Part shown: one piece after another, positions 1-9,830 of the stretch
Position numbering within the stretch: the stretch's first letter is position 1
How the letters are laid out: every line of letters starts with the position of its first letter
NCBI GenBank assembly: GCA_947650285.1
Contig: CANTFL010000386.1
Coordinates: 1 to 64,000 of the forward strand
Direction: 5' to 3'
DNA length: 64,000 nucleotides
Source: Hyaloperonospora brassicae
Taxonomy: Eukaryota; Oomycota; Peronosporomycetes; Peronosporales; Peronosporaceae
Notes under the pieces: generated by a model
The model's input: the letters and a program-made list of their open reading frames with translations, nothing else
What the model was told of the DNA's origin: nothing
Database searches by the model: none
Made by a program: the position numbers and the translations under genes

Positions 1-249
1 TGGCGTCGTCGTCCGGCGCAGCACGGGTAATCGCAGCTACTCACACCCTCCTGATTCGTCTTGCGGGGGTAACAGCAACTCATCTAGCCGATTGAGAGTC
101 ACTAGATCTTGGCGATCTTGGTCATCCATCACTATCCCACCTTTCTCTCTCCGCAGAGCTTCACTTTTTATCGATATGCGCTTGCGTTTCAATCGCGTTT
201 CACATGAAAGAAATCATGCTGGGGCCAGGATCGAAGTTTCTCCATCGCT

Positions 250-690
250 TTATGTCTCAGCAGATGTAGATCTGGCGCCTTGCAATCGATCTCTCCACGT
301 TTTCCTGATAACTAAATTAGAATCTCTACGTATGATTACCCGTCCCTGGGTCTGATCAGTCAACAAATCAAAACATAGAAGTAGTCTTCTATACTCTGCT
401 TCGTTGACCGTTAGATCAGGGACAAACTCAGACGCGGAATCCACGACCTTCCAACCTGGTAATCTCCATACGATCGCGCTGCATGCTCCACACTTTCTCT
501 TCACTCTATCAGATCCATAAAAATTAGCCAACCAGAGATTTTTCTCCTCTTCGACCGTAGGTGGAGGCATACTGACCGTTTGTCGTGGTTGTTTCTTTGG
601 CGCAATCGCGATCAGCATCTCATCCACTTCCTGTCGAGGAGTTATTACTCGCTGCCAGAGTACCCAGTATCTCATCTTCACCCTTCTCAC
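250..690 (-). CDS. Second, archaeal-type RNase H-like domain of the Gypsy polyprotein (fragment)
   Basis: A 146-residue open frame. It contains a FYGSDR segment near residue 57 (the usual FDGSxR first-acid motif with Y for D), then LTVNEAEYRRLLLCFDLL (the NEAEY motif), and near residue 120 a RRDSNLVI segment (the third-acid GDSNLVI motif). This is the pattern of the extra RNase H found in some plant and oomycete Gypsy elements in addition to the RT-linked one. The first acid appears replaced by tyrosine and the G of GDS by R, which agrees with decay. The frame is separated from the RT-linked RNase H (785-1110) by a stop near 690-780, so it is a relic of a longer polyprotein. It probably continued into integrase beyond the window. 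Confidence 0.7.
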   Translation of the reverse strand: MRRVKMRYWVLWQRVITPRQEVDEMLIAIAPKKQPRQTVSMPPPTVEEEKNLWLANFYGSDRVKRKCGACSAIVWRLPGWKVVDSASEFVPDLTVNEAEYRRLLLCFDLLTDQTQGRVIIRRDSNLVIRKTWRDRLQGARSTSAET

Positions 691-784
691 ATCGACAGAT
701 CTTCAGTGTCCAGTTTGATAACAATGCAGCTCATCGTCCCAATCTCCCATTGAGACCGGAAGATTGGATCAACCAGGCTAAGGT

Positions 785-1110
785 TCAATAACGCGTCAGC
801 ACGGTGATCTCGCGAGACACCAGCATGGTATAGCATATATCTAGCATCCTTAGCAATGCTAGTACCTCCTTCTCCGCCATGCCATAGTTAACTTCGTCAG
901 GCTTCAGCGTACGGCTTGAAGAAGTGACCGGCCAGTACACCTCTTCGCGTTTCTGCAGCAATGCAGCCGACACAGTCCACTTGCTGGCGTACACCACAAT
1001 CACTGGCGGTCGATCCGGGCCAAAGTGTTTCAAAATGGGTGTAGTCGCTATCTTCTGTTTCAAAAAAGCGAACGCGATCGTTGCTTTCTCCCAGCGACTC
1101 CTGCCTTCCA
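785..1110 (-). pseudogene. RT-linked RNase H domain of the Gypsy element
   Basis: In minus-strand order the frame reads an FLKQKIATTPIL segment, then DRPPVIVVYASKWTVSAALLQ, WPVTSSSRTL and NYGMAEKEVLALL. These are the canonical connection and RNase H blocks (FxxLKxxxxxxPxL, DAS-type first acid as YAS, SRTLxxxExNY, ExExLA). The first catalytic Asp of the usual VxxDAS block is Y here (VVYAS), and the same substitution is seen in the copy at 63743-64000, so it may be a family trait. Upstream in the frame the protein runs straight into the 30-bp tandem repeat that separates it from RT. Confidence 0.85.
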
Positions 1111-1416
1111 GATCCTGATCGCCCCCAGCAATTGGGTGCGATTCCTGATCGCCATAGCAATTGGGTGCGATTTCCGATCGCCCCCAGCGATTGGGTGCGA
1201 CTCCTAATCGCCCACAGCAATTGGGTGCGATTCCTGATCGCCCCCATCGATTGAGTGCGATTCGTGATCGCCTCAGCTTTTGAGTTCGATTTATGATCAC
1301 CCTTAGCAATTGGGTTCGATTTCTGATCTCCCTTAGCGATTATGTGTGATTCCTGATCACCCCAGCAATTGGATGCAAAATCTGATCATCCCTAGGGATT
1401 GGGTGCAATTTAGGAT
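1111..1416. repeat. 30-bp minisatellite, about 10 copies, inside the Gypsy pol region
   Basis: Ten successive units share the core GCAATTGGGTGCGATTCC followed by TGATCGCC. Cores start near 1128, 1158, 1188, 1218, 1248, 1278, 1307, 1337, 1365 and 1395. The right-hand units are more diverged. A 30-bp period equals ten codons. On the minus strand the left seven or so units stay open in the RNase H frame (785-1309) and encode a degenerate ten-residue repeat with a consensus like GDQESHPIAG in one frame and GRSGIAPNCW in another. The repeats sit exactly between the RT thumb/connection and the RNase H domain. Confidence 0.93.
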
Positions 1417-2176
1417 CGCTTTTATGGGCAGTATGACACAGCCGAGTTCGCCCTGCAACCCTCACTGTCCTTGGGTCGTCATCTGCTCGACGGATCTCAT
1501 GGAAATCGGCTTCTCTTAATTCGTACAGTACTGAGGCGTACACTAAAAAGTCTTCGATGAACCGACTGTAATAGTTATGGCTCCCCAGAAACGATTGCAT
1601 TGATCTTAAAGAGCGAGGAAATGGTATGTTTAACAACGATCCTAGATCCTTTGGATTCGCTTCTAATCCAGCCAAAGACACTTGATGACCCAGGTGGTCT
1701 ACCTTGCGTCGTCCCCAAAAGCTCTTAGCCAGACTGATCGATAAATTCCATCGATTACACACGTTCAACAATCGCTCCACTTTGCGGTAGAGAGATTCCC
1801 ACGACAGGGCCGGTATCAGTATATCGTCGATGTATGATGTTCGACCAAGGATCGACGTCTTCATGTCAGAATCCGGTTCCCCGTCGGTAAACACGTCGAT
1901 AAGATCTGGTGATCCCGAAGTGATCGTAGTTGAACGTGTACCAATCTTCAAATATCCATATAACGCATCGTCGATCAGTTGTTGGTAAATCTGCGGTGCG
2001 TTCTTCAATCCAAACGGCATCCTTCGCCATTCAAACAGGCCTGATGGTGTAATAAACGCCGAAATTTCTCTGGCTCGCTCCGTCATTTTCACCACCCAAA
2101 AACCACTTGCCATATCTAAGGAATAGTACCACATGGCTCTATCCATTTTATGCAGCAAGTCGCTGATCAAAGGCAT
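1340..2176 (-). pseudogene. Reverse transcriptase, palm and thumb part
   Basis: The frame begins in RT block B (MPLISDLLHKMDRAMWYYSLDM), continues through FEWRRMPFGLKNAPQIYQ (block D) and a YIDDIL catalytic motif (the usual YxDD box), then LGHQVS and a QSFLGSHNYYSRFI segment, which are classic Gypsy RT blocks F and G. An insertion of about 50 residues lies between block D and YIDD. The frame runs into the minisatellite at its end. The N-terminal RT blocks lie in a different ORF (2202-3401) behind a short gap with stops, so the enzyme is broken. Confidence 0.92.
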
Positions 2177-2201
2177 GGGGGTAAACCATCAATCTCGTCA
2201 G

Positions 2202-3401
2202 CTAATTCACCCGTATATAGTCGATGCATAATCGAATATCTTTTCCATTCTTCTTTATGATCACCACGATCGGTGATTCCCACGGAGAAGTGGATGGGCG
2301 AATTATCTGCGCCGTGAATAGTACCTTGATCAGATCAGCCAGCTTCTCGCGAAATTTGGGAGCGACCGGTGGCACGCTTTGTGCGATCGGGATAGCGCCT
2401 CCGACATCAATATCATAGACCGCTTCACGAGCCGCAGGGGGTAGGGCTTTACCTTTGCCGATTAGCAGATGGCGATTCCTCCATATTAGTTGTCGCAACT
2501 TCTCTTGATCACTTGACAGTGGCTCTCCTGGGTCGCCCACTTGAATGTCCTCCAAAGATATCTCGGCCGTCGGTGTAACCAATTCCGGTAGGATCGCCAT
2601 GTGCTGATCGACATCCTCAGCATACAACTCTCCACTTTCGTTACGGTACGTCGACTCGGTAAGAGGTTCCACCCCCGTCTTTTCTTCTCCGATAGCCACG
2701 ACGTCATTCCGTTTCACCAGTCGATCGGACTCTTCCTGTAACTCACAATCTCTAATCGCACTCCCGTCTGTCTGACAACGGGACTTTCCTTGCAGCAAAT
2801 CGCTGATACCTCGCCCGATACCTTTTGCGTCGACCATCTTTACTTCAGGGTTTGGCTCCTCATGCCGATCTTGTGACTGATCACCCCTCCTACACCCTTG
2901 GGTTGTAGCGATCAACGAAGAAACCTTCGTTGGTAGACATACATCTTCCTCGGATTGCATACAACGGTCTTCTGTGGCCCTCGCGATCTCGTCAGACTGA
3001 TTTCTGGACTGTTTTTGTCCATCACCATCCATGGTAGAGATCTCGTCTGGCTGATCGATGGATCGTTTCTGCCCCCGATCAGTTTTCTCGCAATCGATAC
3101 TCCCTGTCACGGTCAGCGTCACCACTCTGCCAGATTTCTTTGACATGGTTTGCACACGCTCATCGTCTTGCGTCTCGTCATTTGTATGTTTCGTCACAAG
3201 CACCTTGATTGATTTCTGGTCACTCTTCATAGCGCTATCATTGTTTTCACTCTCGTCTATGTAGCGCATCAAATCCTCGTCGATCACGTTTTGATCCGGT
3301 TGTAACTTGTCAGCACTGCAGTCGTTCGCCTCTTTTTCTGTCTTCACTTCTTGGCGTTTTAAAATCTTTCTCAGCGTAGGATATGATCGCTGATCAACCA
3401 A
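2202..3401 (-). pseudogene. Acidic linker plus N-terminal reverse transcriptase blocks
   Basis: A 399-residue frame. Residues about 1-270 are hydrophilic and rich in D, E, K, Q and S, with no recognisable domain and several short internal echoes such as DGDGQKQSRNQSDEI. Residues about 290-399 hold the RT entry: LRQLIWRNRHLL, then YDIDVGGAIPIAQ, REKLADLIKVL and the block SPWESPIVVIIKKNGKDIRL ending in CIDYIRVN. The frame stops there; the following RT block restarts at 2176. A long acidic spacer between protease and RT is unusual for Gypsy elements. It may be degenerate sequence, or a lineage feature like the minisatellite. Confidence 0.82.
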
Positions 3402-3755
3402 TGGCCCTTCATACGTTGCGGGTGAGACTTCTTCTCGATCAGTTGTAGCCTCGAACGCTAATGTATGCCACTCGTTATAACGTCGCGACTACACAGAAAC
3501 GTACCCCTACGATTGGGGTATCGTATCCGCTACCATTCACAGCCCTAATGGAGTTCCCCAGCGTAAAATCACCTCGCGATCACATAAGTTTGTGAGCTGT
3601 GAACAGTTGATCCTGCCTGGCCCGGTAGTCATAGTTGGTACCCACTCCACGTCTCGTCTTACTCACAGTTTAGCTCTTGGTGGCGCGATACCTATCCTCA
3701 CTACTGTTGGTTTGCCGACCGGCATCACCACGTGTTGATCATTCCGGTTGATCGC

Positions 3756-4337
3756 TTAAATTGTCGATCTATATAGTAGCTTACGCCTCCCTAGACCAAT
3801 GCGGACTTCATCGGGTAGACACAGCGTTCCGTCCGCTAGATTTAAGTGAATCCCCGCCGGAAACCATGAAATCATACTCAGTATAGCCTCTTGACCGACT
3901 TGATCACCGACCCATACGTCGAAATAATACACTAGTGAGCCGTTCAATGTAATCTTGATCTTCGTGCGCATAATTGTCGTGTATGCGTTTTTCCCTATGC
4001 CGACACATTCTTGAGTCTGGCTTTTGTCGATCATGTACCCTACCTTACGAGCAAAGATGGTGTCGATGATTGACACTTCAGCACCGGAATCAAACAGCAT
4101 AGTGGCCTTCTCATTATTGATCTTGCCAACTGCTTTAGCCTGCTTGAACCACTTTCCAGGGGTGTGGTATTTCCAATACCCACGTGATTCCCCTGGTGCG
4201 AGATCGAGCTCCATCTTCACGGCTGATCGGGCGTATTCATCAATTCGTTGCACACTTGAAATCGCCGGTACACAAGTTGAATCATTACGTATATTAGCGA
4301 TCGATCCGGTCTGATCGTTAACTTCTTGATTCTTCAC
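3756..4337 (-). pseudogene. Retropepsin-like aspartic protease domain
   Basis: The 193-residue frame has a catalytic core with ATMLFDSGAEVSIID near residue 80, the DSGA variant of the retroviral protease D-T/S-G-A motif. Upstream is a GKINNEKA strand, downstream a VGIGKN flap-like segment, and an ILSMISWFPAGIHLN segment (the usual ILGMDFL-type strand) follows further on. In a complete element this would be part of the polyprotein between gag and RT. It is flanked by stops on both sides. Confidence 0.82.
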
Positions 4338-4411
4338 TTGCCTCTCAGCGAATGCATATATGCAGAGCCTAGAACGCCCGACTCGTACCAGATTCCATCC
4401 TGGCGAGCGTC

Positions 4412-5119
4412 CTAGTTTAACATCTTCTCCGCCTCGGACGGAACCATTCCTGCTTGCTTAGTGGGCACATACCACTGGCGCATCAGATTGTAGACCTTTT
4501 CCAAAGGGCACTTGCCACTCTCGTGCACTTTTCCACAAGCTGCACACGCGTAATACTTGTCCGATGGATGTCCTTTACGACCGAACTTCTGGCAAGTCAA
4601 TCGCTTCCAACAACCGCGATTATTGTGCTTGATCGATCCGCAGTGAGTGCACGGTTTTGATCGTTCTCCGTGATCACGTAAATCTACCCGATCAGCTTCC
4701 TCATGGGACATACGATAATCTTGGTTTAACTTCACGGGAGTGGAGAAGTTGGTCGCACAAACCATGCGATTAATCACGTCATCTTCCGATCCACTTGAAT
4801 CCGACTCTGAACTGCTGCTTTCGCTTCCCAACCTGATCACTCGTACCGCTCGGGTCGATTTTGAGGGAACCTGATCAGCATGAACTTTTGATCGCTGATG
4901 AAATTTGCCTGGTCCCATCGGCGTCTTCGTGTATCGGTTTTCCATGCCCTGATACGCACGCAACGTTTCTTCGATGTCGTCGGCGTCCGACAACTGCAGT
5001 AGAGTTATCTGTTTTCCAAGTCGCATAGTCCAGCGTAGAAATAAAATATTCCACATGTTCACGCCGCGTAGCGTGTCTTCCTTCTCGAATCGCGACCTTG
5101 GCTCGGATCGCTGCCCCAT
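4412..5119 (-). pseudogene. Gag nucleocapsid region with zinc-knuckle cysteines
   Basis: The C-terminal half carries clustered cysteines: CTHCGSIKHNNRGCW (CxxCxxxxHxxxxC), then CQKFGRKGHPSDKYYAC (CxxxGxxGHxxxxC) and CAACGKVHESGKC. These are CCHC-type knuckles that bind RNA in retroelement Gag. Upstream is a Ser/Asp/Glu tract (GSESSSSESDSSGSEDD). The capsid part continues in other frames at 4875-5314. Knuckle count and spacing fit oomycete Gypsy Gag. Confidence 0.83.
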
Positions 5120-6745
5120 TCAATCGGTGTAAATACTCCATCGGGTTCCATCCGGTCGTTTACGTGCGTGGTAATACTTTCTGGCATTTGACTCGCCGTA
5201 CCATCCATATTGTATCATGAAACCTTCCAGCAAATCTTTCCACGTGCGACAAGTAGTTCGACTCCGTTGACTGTGACAATTCTGTTCCTGTCCCGTCAAT
5301 AGATCACCGAGCACCAGGCATTTCTCTTCGTCTGGTATTAGGTTCCTTAGAAACGCCGACTTGTCCTTGCTGATTCAGCTTCTGGAACGATCTTTGTCTC
5401 GGTCTCTGCCATTAAATTCCTTCAGCTCGCCGATCACCGAGAAACGGATACGCTGGGGAGACGGCCCTTGATTCATTGACACTTCTGCAGGCGCCATTAA
5501 TGGCCGCCTCGGGTCTTCCCGCTCCGATTCGTACGGGGTATGTCCTCCGTGATCGCCAAAGTCTGATTGACCTTGACGCAATCCGACCGACTCCATCTCC
5601 ACATCCGGAAAGTATGTCTCTCGAGCTCTTGGCATCTTGATCGCTTGACTTGGATAAATCGCTTGAAAGGCTTGATTCCGCTATCTATGTTCGAATCGCT
5701 CCATTGTGTTATCGATTTAAGACAGAAATTGTCCTCGTAAGGCCACTGCGTCATCTCCGGAGGCGCGTACAGCTGCCGATCGCGGCTCAGCCTTGATTCC
5801 TTGGGCGCGATCATGCAGATGAGCGGACCCACTGGAGCCTAGTGACATCCCTTGAATGCCGAGCGAGGCGTCAGAGTCGATATCAGATTCCGCTGAGGCA
5901 TACTGCGACGATCCAGTGTGGTATTCCTTCGTCATGTACACGATCGTGATACTCGCTTGATATTCAATCTTGGCTTTGCCTGTGAGAGGGATCAGCTTCT
6001 CGTACAACGATCGACATACGCAGGTAATTTGATCTTGATCAAAATCCAACAACCTTTTCACATCGATCATCTCCTCCACGAATCCAGCTTCATGCAAAAG
6101 TCGCATGATCCCATAGATCCCTTCCAGCATGTTCGATGCACTTGCCGGGTCGATACCGGACCTTGAATCTCGTCGATCAGTTCTGGCTTCAGCACTTGGA
6201 GTACTGGGTCGCTCGATAGTAGATTCTTGAGCATCTTCCACTCGTACATCTTGGCCAGTTCTTCATATTGCCACCCTTTCATCTTGATCTCGTCTTCCAA
6301 GAACTTGAAAGTATTCGGGATCTTGTTCTCAACTTGTTCACGTTGATCGGGCTTGGTCGTTGCTTTTTTACCCTCACAGTCCTCGATCGATCTTTTCTCG
6401 AGATCGCGGATGTGACTTTGGGCAACTTTTGCTCGATTTTAACCGATGGGTTTTCACCCTGAGAATCATGCTTTGTAGCACGACCCGCGGTGGTCCCCGA
6501 AGGGACCTCAGGAGGGATTCGAGGTTTTTCTTCCAAATTGAGCGATCGGTTTTCCTCTTTATTTTATTGTCATTAGATCCCCTCCCATAACTCTGATGAA
6601 CTAAGAATCTTTCAGACTCACGCGTCTGTGGCGATTCCTTGGCCTTCGACGCTTCCATCCCAGGTTTTGTTTTTATCTTCACATCTTTACTCAGGGACTC
6701 ACGGGGAAATCTCGAGTCACCAGAAGATTCGGGCACGCGCACCAT
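5120..6745 (-). pseudogene. Gag N-terminal and capsid region, several frameshifts
   Basis: Capsid-like pieces lie in alternating frames. 5120-5314 holds TWKDLLEGFMIQYGWYG, the retrotransposon-gag helix pattern, with WSIYTD at its end. 5375-5635 holds FSVIGELKEFNGRDRD. 5717-6241 and 6067-6300 hold a helical region with MLEGIYGIMRLLHEAGFVEE. 6279-6536 and 6374-6745 hold the basic N terminus. The most natural gag start is the ATG whose complement is at 6743-6745, immediately after the LTR. At least four frame changes separate this start from the zinc knuckles. Confidence 0.7.
6727..6744 (-). promoter_or_regulatory. Candidate tRNA primer binding site
   Basis: One base inside the 5' LTR, the minus strand reads TGGTGCGCGTGCCCGAAT. 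It begins with TGG, the complement of a tRNA CCA end, and continues like the complement of a tRNA acceptor stem and T-arm. Its position and length are those of a reverse-transcription primer site. The tRNA isotype was not determined. The ATG of gag overlaps the first bases of this site. Confidence 0.6.
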
Positions 6746-7772
6746 TGTGGTGGAGTGGTGATCGCTCTTTTGAGGAGTCGATCCCAACTCTCCACAGGAG
6801 CCCGGACGACTGACTAACGGAGGGGGTACTCCCATTCCGTGTTCTTGATTGTCTTTATCACATGCCCGTCGGTGGGGCGGGTTGCACTCTTCTAGGTGGA
6901 CCCGTGTCAATGGAAAACTTAACCGTGTTTGCGATGGGGTCGAGGTTCGATCACGGTGTGGAAATCTTCACACCACGATCGGGGTTGGTGTGATCACGTG
7001 GAATTTGTCACGCGATCACTTGTATGCTTGTGGGGTGCTCGATATGAGTCACCCTGATCTGTAACAGATCGCCGTTTCCAAATGTAGACCTTGACTCGCG
7101 AGCCTTCTGACCACTTGAGCCGTCTCGCGATCTTGGGTCCTCAACCACAAAGGGTTTCCTGCGTCCAGTCGCAGTTGGGGTGTTGTTTGAGAGATCTTGA
7201 TCCCTGGCCAAACAATCCAGGGATATCACTTGATTAAAGTATGTAAATCTTTCCTTGACGTCGGGTGGCCAATGATCCACCCGAAGGAGAAGTCGACACG
7301 TGTACTTTGAAGCAAATTGAACTCTGTTTAATGTTAACCAATCAAACCCAACAACCCTATCCATATACCCATGTCTTGGACATCGTTTGCCACATGTCGC
7401 TCTCTCTGGACGGTAGCGATCTTGTACTTGCATGACCCACACCTGAAAAACTTGTCTGATCGCGATCACATACCTGATCACTGATCACGATCTCGATAGC
7501 TTCCTGATCTCGATCGCCTCCTTGATCGCGATTGCCTTGATGATCGCGGTTCCCTTCTTGATCGACTGATCGCCAACGTTACCTTCCGCCGCATACCTTG
7601 ACTTAAGATCGCAGGTCCCAACCTGCCCGATCTGATATCCATTTTAGTCTGACTGTCCAATGGACGCGATCTGACCAGATGTGGGACCGGGCAGCCAACC
7701 GTTAAGTGGCTCGGACATAACGGGAATGCGATCAGTTCCTCTACAGCGAATTTCCATAGTTGCTTTACCACA
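6746..7772 (-). mobile_element. 5' LTR of the Gypsy element (1027 bp)
   Basis: Boundaries come from comparison with the second copy at 18703-19682. Homology starts at TGTGGTG and ends at TTACCACA in both, giving TGTGGT...ACCACA inverted ends with TG/CA termini. The primer binding site and gag abut the left end. The right end is followed by unrelated AT-rich DNA. The U3 side (7458-7572) holds a dense cluster of GATC sites. The two LTR copies differ by scattered substitutions and a few discrete short indels. Confidence 0.9.
7458..7572. repeat. GATC-rich short-repeat cluster in LTR U3
   Basis: Eleven GATC tetranucleotides fall in about 115 bp, mostly as CTGATCGCGATC or TTGATCGCG variants spaced 7-18 bp apart. 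The corresponding part of the solo LTR at 18703-19682 has lost about 30 bp of this cluster, as expected for slippage of a short repeat. Confidence 0.8.
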
Positions 7773-7982
7773 TATACACATTCAACATATATTCGTTACA
7801 CTCGGACACCGTCGTGATGAGTGTGGTATGAAACTTTTCGCGTAGAGTACGATTTTGCAATTACTTACTTAAGTTAAGCATAGCTGCTAATTGTTTCAGT
7901 ACGTCGTCAGGAGGAAAATGAGCGTTTAAGAAATATGAAAATTTGTAAGATACCCTGCACCTTAGGGTGGATAAAATGTTAA

Positions 7983-8450
7983 GTGGACGATTTTATTAGT
8001 TGGTATAAAGAGTCGTTAATTCATGTTTTTAATAAAAAAACTCCTTTCTCTTCTGCATTAAATACTTCTTTTGGCTTTCAGACGGATAAAGCTACCATTT
8101 TAAAGACGCATAAGACCGAACTTAAATTTTTTGGCCAAATTAAGAAGACCGGCTCTAGAACAATAAATTTGGATCGTAGAAGTGCTCTTACGACTCAACT
8201 GCGATTAGATACAGCACGCAAGTTAAGGATTGGACATATCAAACCTGGAGATGGCTCAAGTGATCAAATTATTGGAGAAATAGTGTGTCAAATGGGGTGT
8301 GCAAGATCGCGATACAAGGTTACCCGATCATTGTGTTTAGTTTTCTATACGTACAATATTCGCATAACGCCAAAGAAAGGAGCTAGTTTGACACTCACTA
8401 GTCCTTTACAACTAGCAAAATCGAGCCCAATTGACGGGATGACTGGGTGA
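7983..8450 (+). CDS. Orphan ORF, 155 codons, no recognised family
   Basis: The open frame starts with MDDFISWYKESLIHVFNKKT and is lysine- and threonine-rich, with no signal peptide, membrane segment or motif I can name. It lies in AT-rich DNA just outside the LTR, where stop codons are frequent, so 155 open codons are somewhat unexpected. It has no Inr element and no splice signals that extend it. It could be a relic of a different retroelement (gag-like composition) or chance. No function is proposed. Confidence 0.3.
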   Translation: MDDFISWYKESLIHVFNKKTPFSSALNTSFGFQTDKATILKTHKTELKFFGQIKKTGSRTINLDRRSALTTQLRLDTARKLRIGHIKPGDGSSDQIIGEIVCQMGCARSRYKVTRSLCLVFYTYNIRITPKKGASLTLTSPLQLAKSSPIDGMTG

Positions 8451-9349
8451 GCACAGGTTTTACATCAAGTACGGATCGGATTACCCCTTCCTCAAGTTGT
8501 AATGTCTGCGTATGTAAAAGTTTGCATTTTCCATAGTAATTTTTGTACGATTGACTTCATCAGATGCTCCTTCGATGCTCACATAATTGGGCTTCATATG
8601 AGAGCCGAAATTTAAAATCGTTATTCTCGCTTTTCTTCAGAACTAAATATAACCGCTACCAATGGAAGGGGAACATGTTGGTCGGAATGATGTATTTATT
8701 GATGCTTTTGGTATAGTGCCGCGTTTCATTGAATCCGACACAATTTTAATTTAATTTAATTGAGGAAATCTTTAACTAATCAATGCAAAAAAGAACTTAA
8801 GACCGTTGTACACAACGGTCCAACTATAACAGTATTGAAGTTTACCACCATACCATAAATATTCCGAAATTTATTTTCATTCCGACATAGATTCCTACAA
8901 AGAAGTTAGGTCTCGTATCAAGGATGATGTCACTATATAGAAAGTTATAATTTTGATTTCTATGTACCTACTCACTGTATTGTGTCTCAGCTTGTGTTGG
9001 CACTTACTATAGACCGAGTGCCAAGAGAAACTGAGGCACAATCCTAGCTGGATATTGCTACATAAAGATACTATATATTTTCCGCTACTGAGCTCTTCCT
9101 GTAGTATCTAATGGCGGCTGGGACAACGAGGTGCGACAATAGGATAAGTCAAACGGTCTGATGCTTTTTTTACGTGCTCTACTGGTTATCAGACATGTAT
9201 GTGTGGTATATGTGTGGTCGTTTTATTTGATGTAAAAGTGCAGCATGCTTCAACGTCGGTGCGTCGGTGAATTAAAATACCAAGCGATAAATATATACAA
9301 CAAGAATCCGTTCGATGAGTAAAACATCGATTGTCGAAGTGTTGGCAGG
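8451..9349. other. AT-rich intergenic stretch without recognisable features
   Basis: No ORF, family domain, or clear repeat was seen. Local short direct repeats such as TTTAATTTAATTTAATTG near 8745 are low-complexity. Confidence 0.5.
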
Positions 9350-9830
9350 TGGAGTATGACGTTACTGTCATGCTCTCTACATCAAGTGCAGTCCGGTGTT
9401 TGTTGTTCCTCTTTTTATTTTTTTCTCATGCGCCATCCATCTTTCTTGTTCCTGTTTGTATCTGTACCTTGTGTGCGGTCTGACGTTATTGATGCTGTTG
9501 TTGTTGATGCTTTTGTTGATGTTGCTGTCCGATTCTGTAACTCTTGTGCAGTCGGACGTTATCGTAATGGTCGCTGTTACTGTTGTTGCTGTTTTTACTA
9601 ACAATATTGTTGCTGACTTGTTCTTTAGTTCATGTGCCGCTAGAAGTTTTTGTTGCTATTTGCTGCTGTATCTTAGGTACAGTCTAATGTTCTTGTCGCT
9701 ATTTGCTGCTATATCTCATGTACGGTATGACGTTATTGTTGATGTTGCTGCTATATTTCATATCCCATGCATGGTCTGACGTTATTGTTACAGTTTGGTT
9801 TCTTTCACTCATGTGCGATCTGAGACGAAA
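9350..9830. repeat. Degenerate tandem field, TCTGACGTTATTGTTGATG units with GTT/GCT runs
   Basis: A motif close to GTGCGGTCTGACGTTATTG recurs near 9353, 9388, 9474, 9549, 9681, 9721, 9771 and 9813, separated by stretches rich in TTG, TTGATG and TTGCTG. Spacing varies from about 35 to 130 bp, so this is an old, irregular minisatellite with trinucleotide filler. Open frames through it encode only leucine/valine-rich hydrophobic sequence and are by-products of the repeat. Confidence 0.65.

Larger units (their letters stand above)
1..7772 (-). mobile_element. Ty3/Gypsy LTR retrotransposon, degraded, truncated by window edge
   Basis: Read on the minus strand, the order is 5' LTR (6746-7772), primer binding site, gag with zinc knuckles, retropepsin-like protease, acidic linker, reverse transcriptase, RNase H, and a second RNase H-like domain that runs towards the left edge. 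RT ahead of any integrase and the RT-RH order are Ty3/Gypsy traits. Integrase and the 3' LTR would lie left of base 1. Gag is split over several frames and RT is broken near 2180-2200, so this copy cannot encode intact proteins. About 350 bp (3402-3755) between linker and protease has no long ORF and is probably decayed coding sequence. The element is strikingly rich in GATC. Confidence 0.93.

Noticed and set aside
1111..1416. CRISPR-like array
   Set aside because: Units are contiguous 30-bp repeats without unique spacers, inside a eukaryotic retroelement; it is a minisatellite.
9396..9779. 127-codon hydrophobic ORF that looks like a membrane protein
   Set aside because: It is a translation of the GTT/GAT/GCT repeat field; leucine and valine runs follow from the repeat, and other frames are equally biased.
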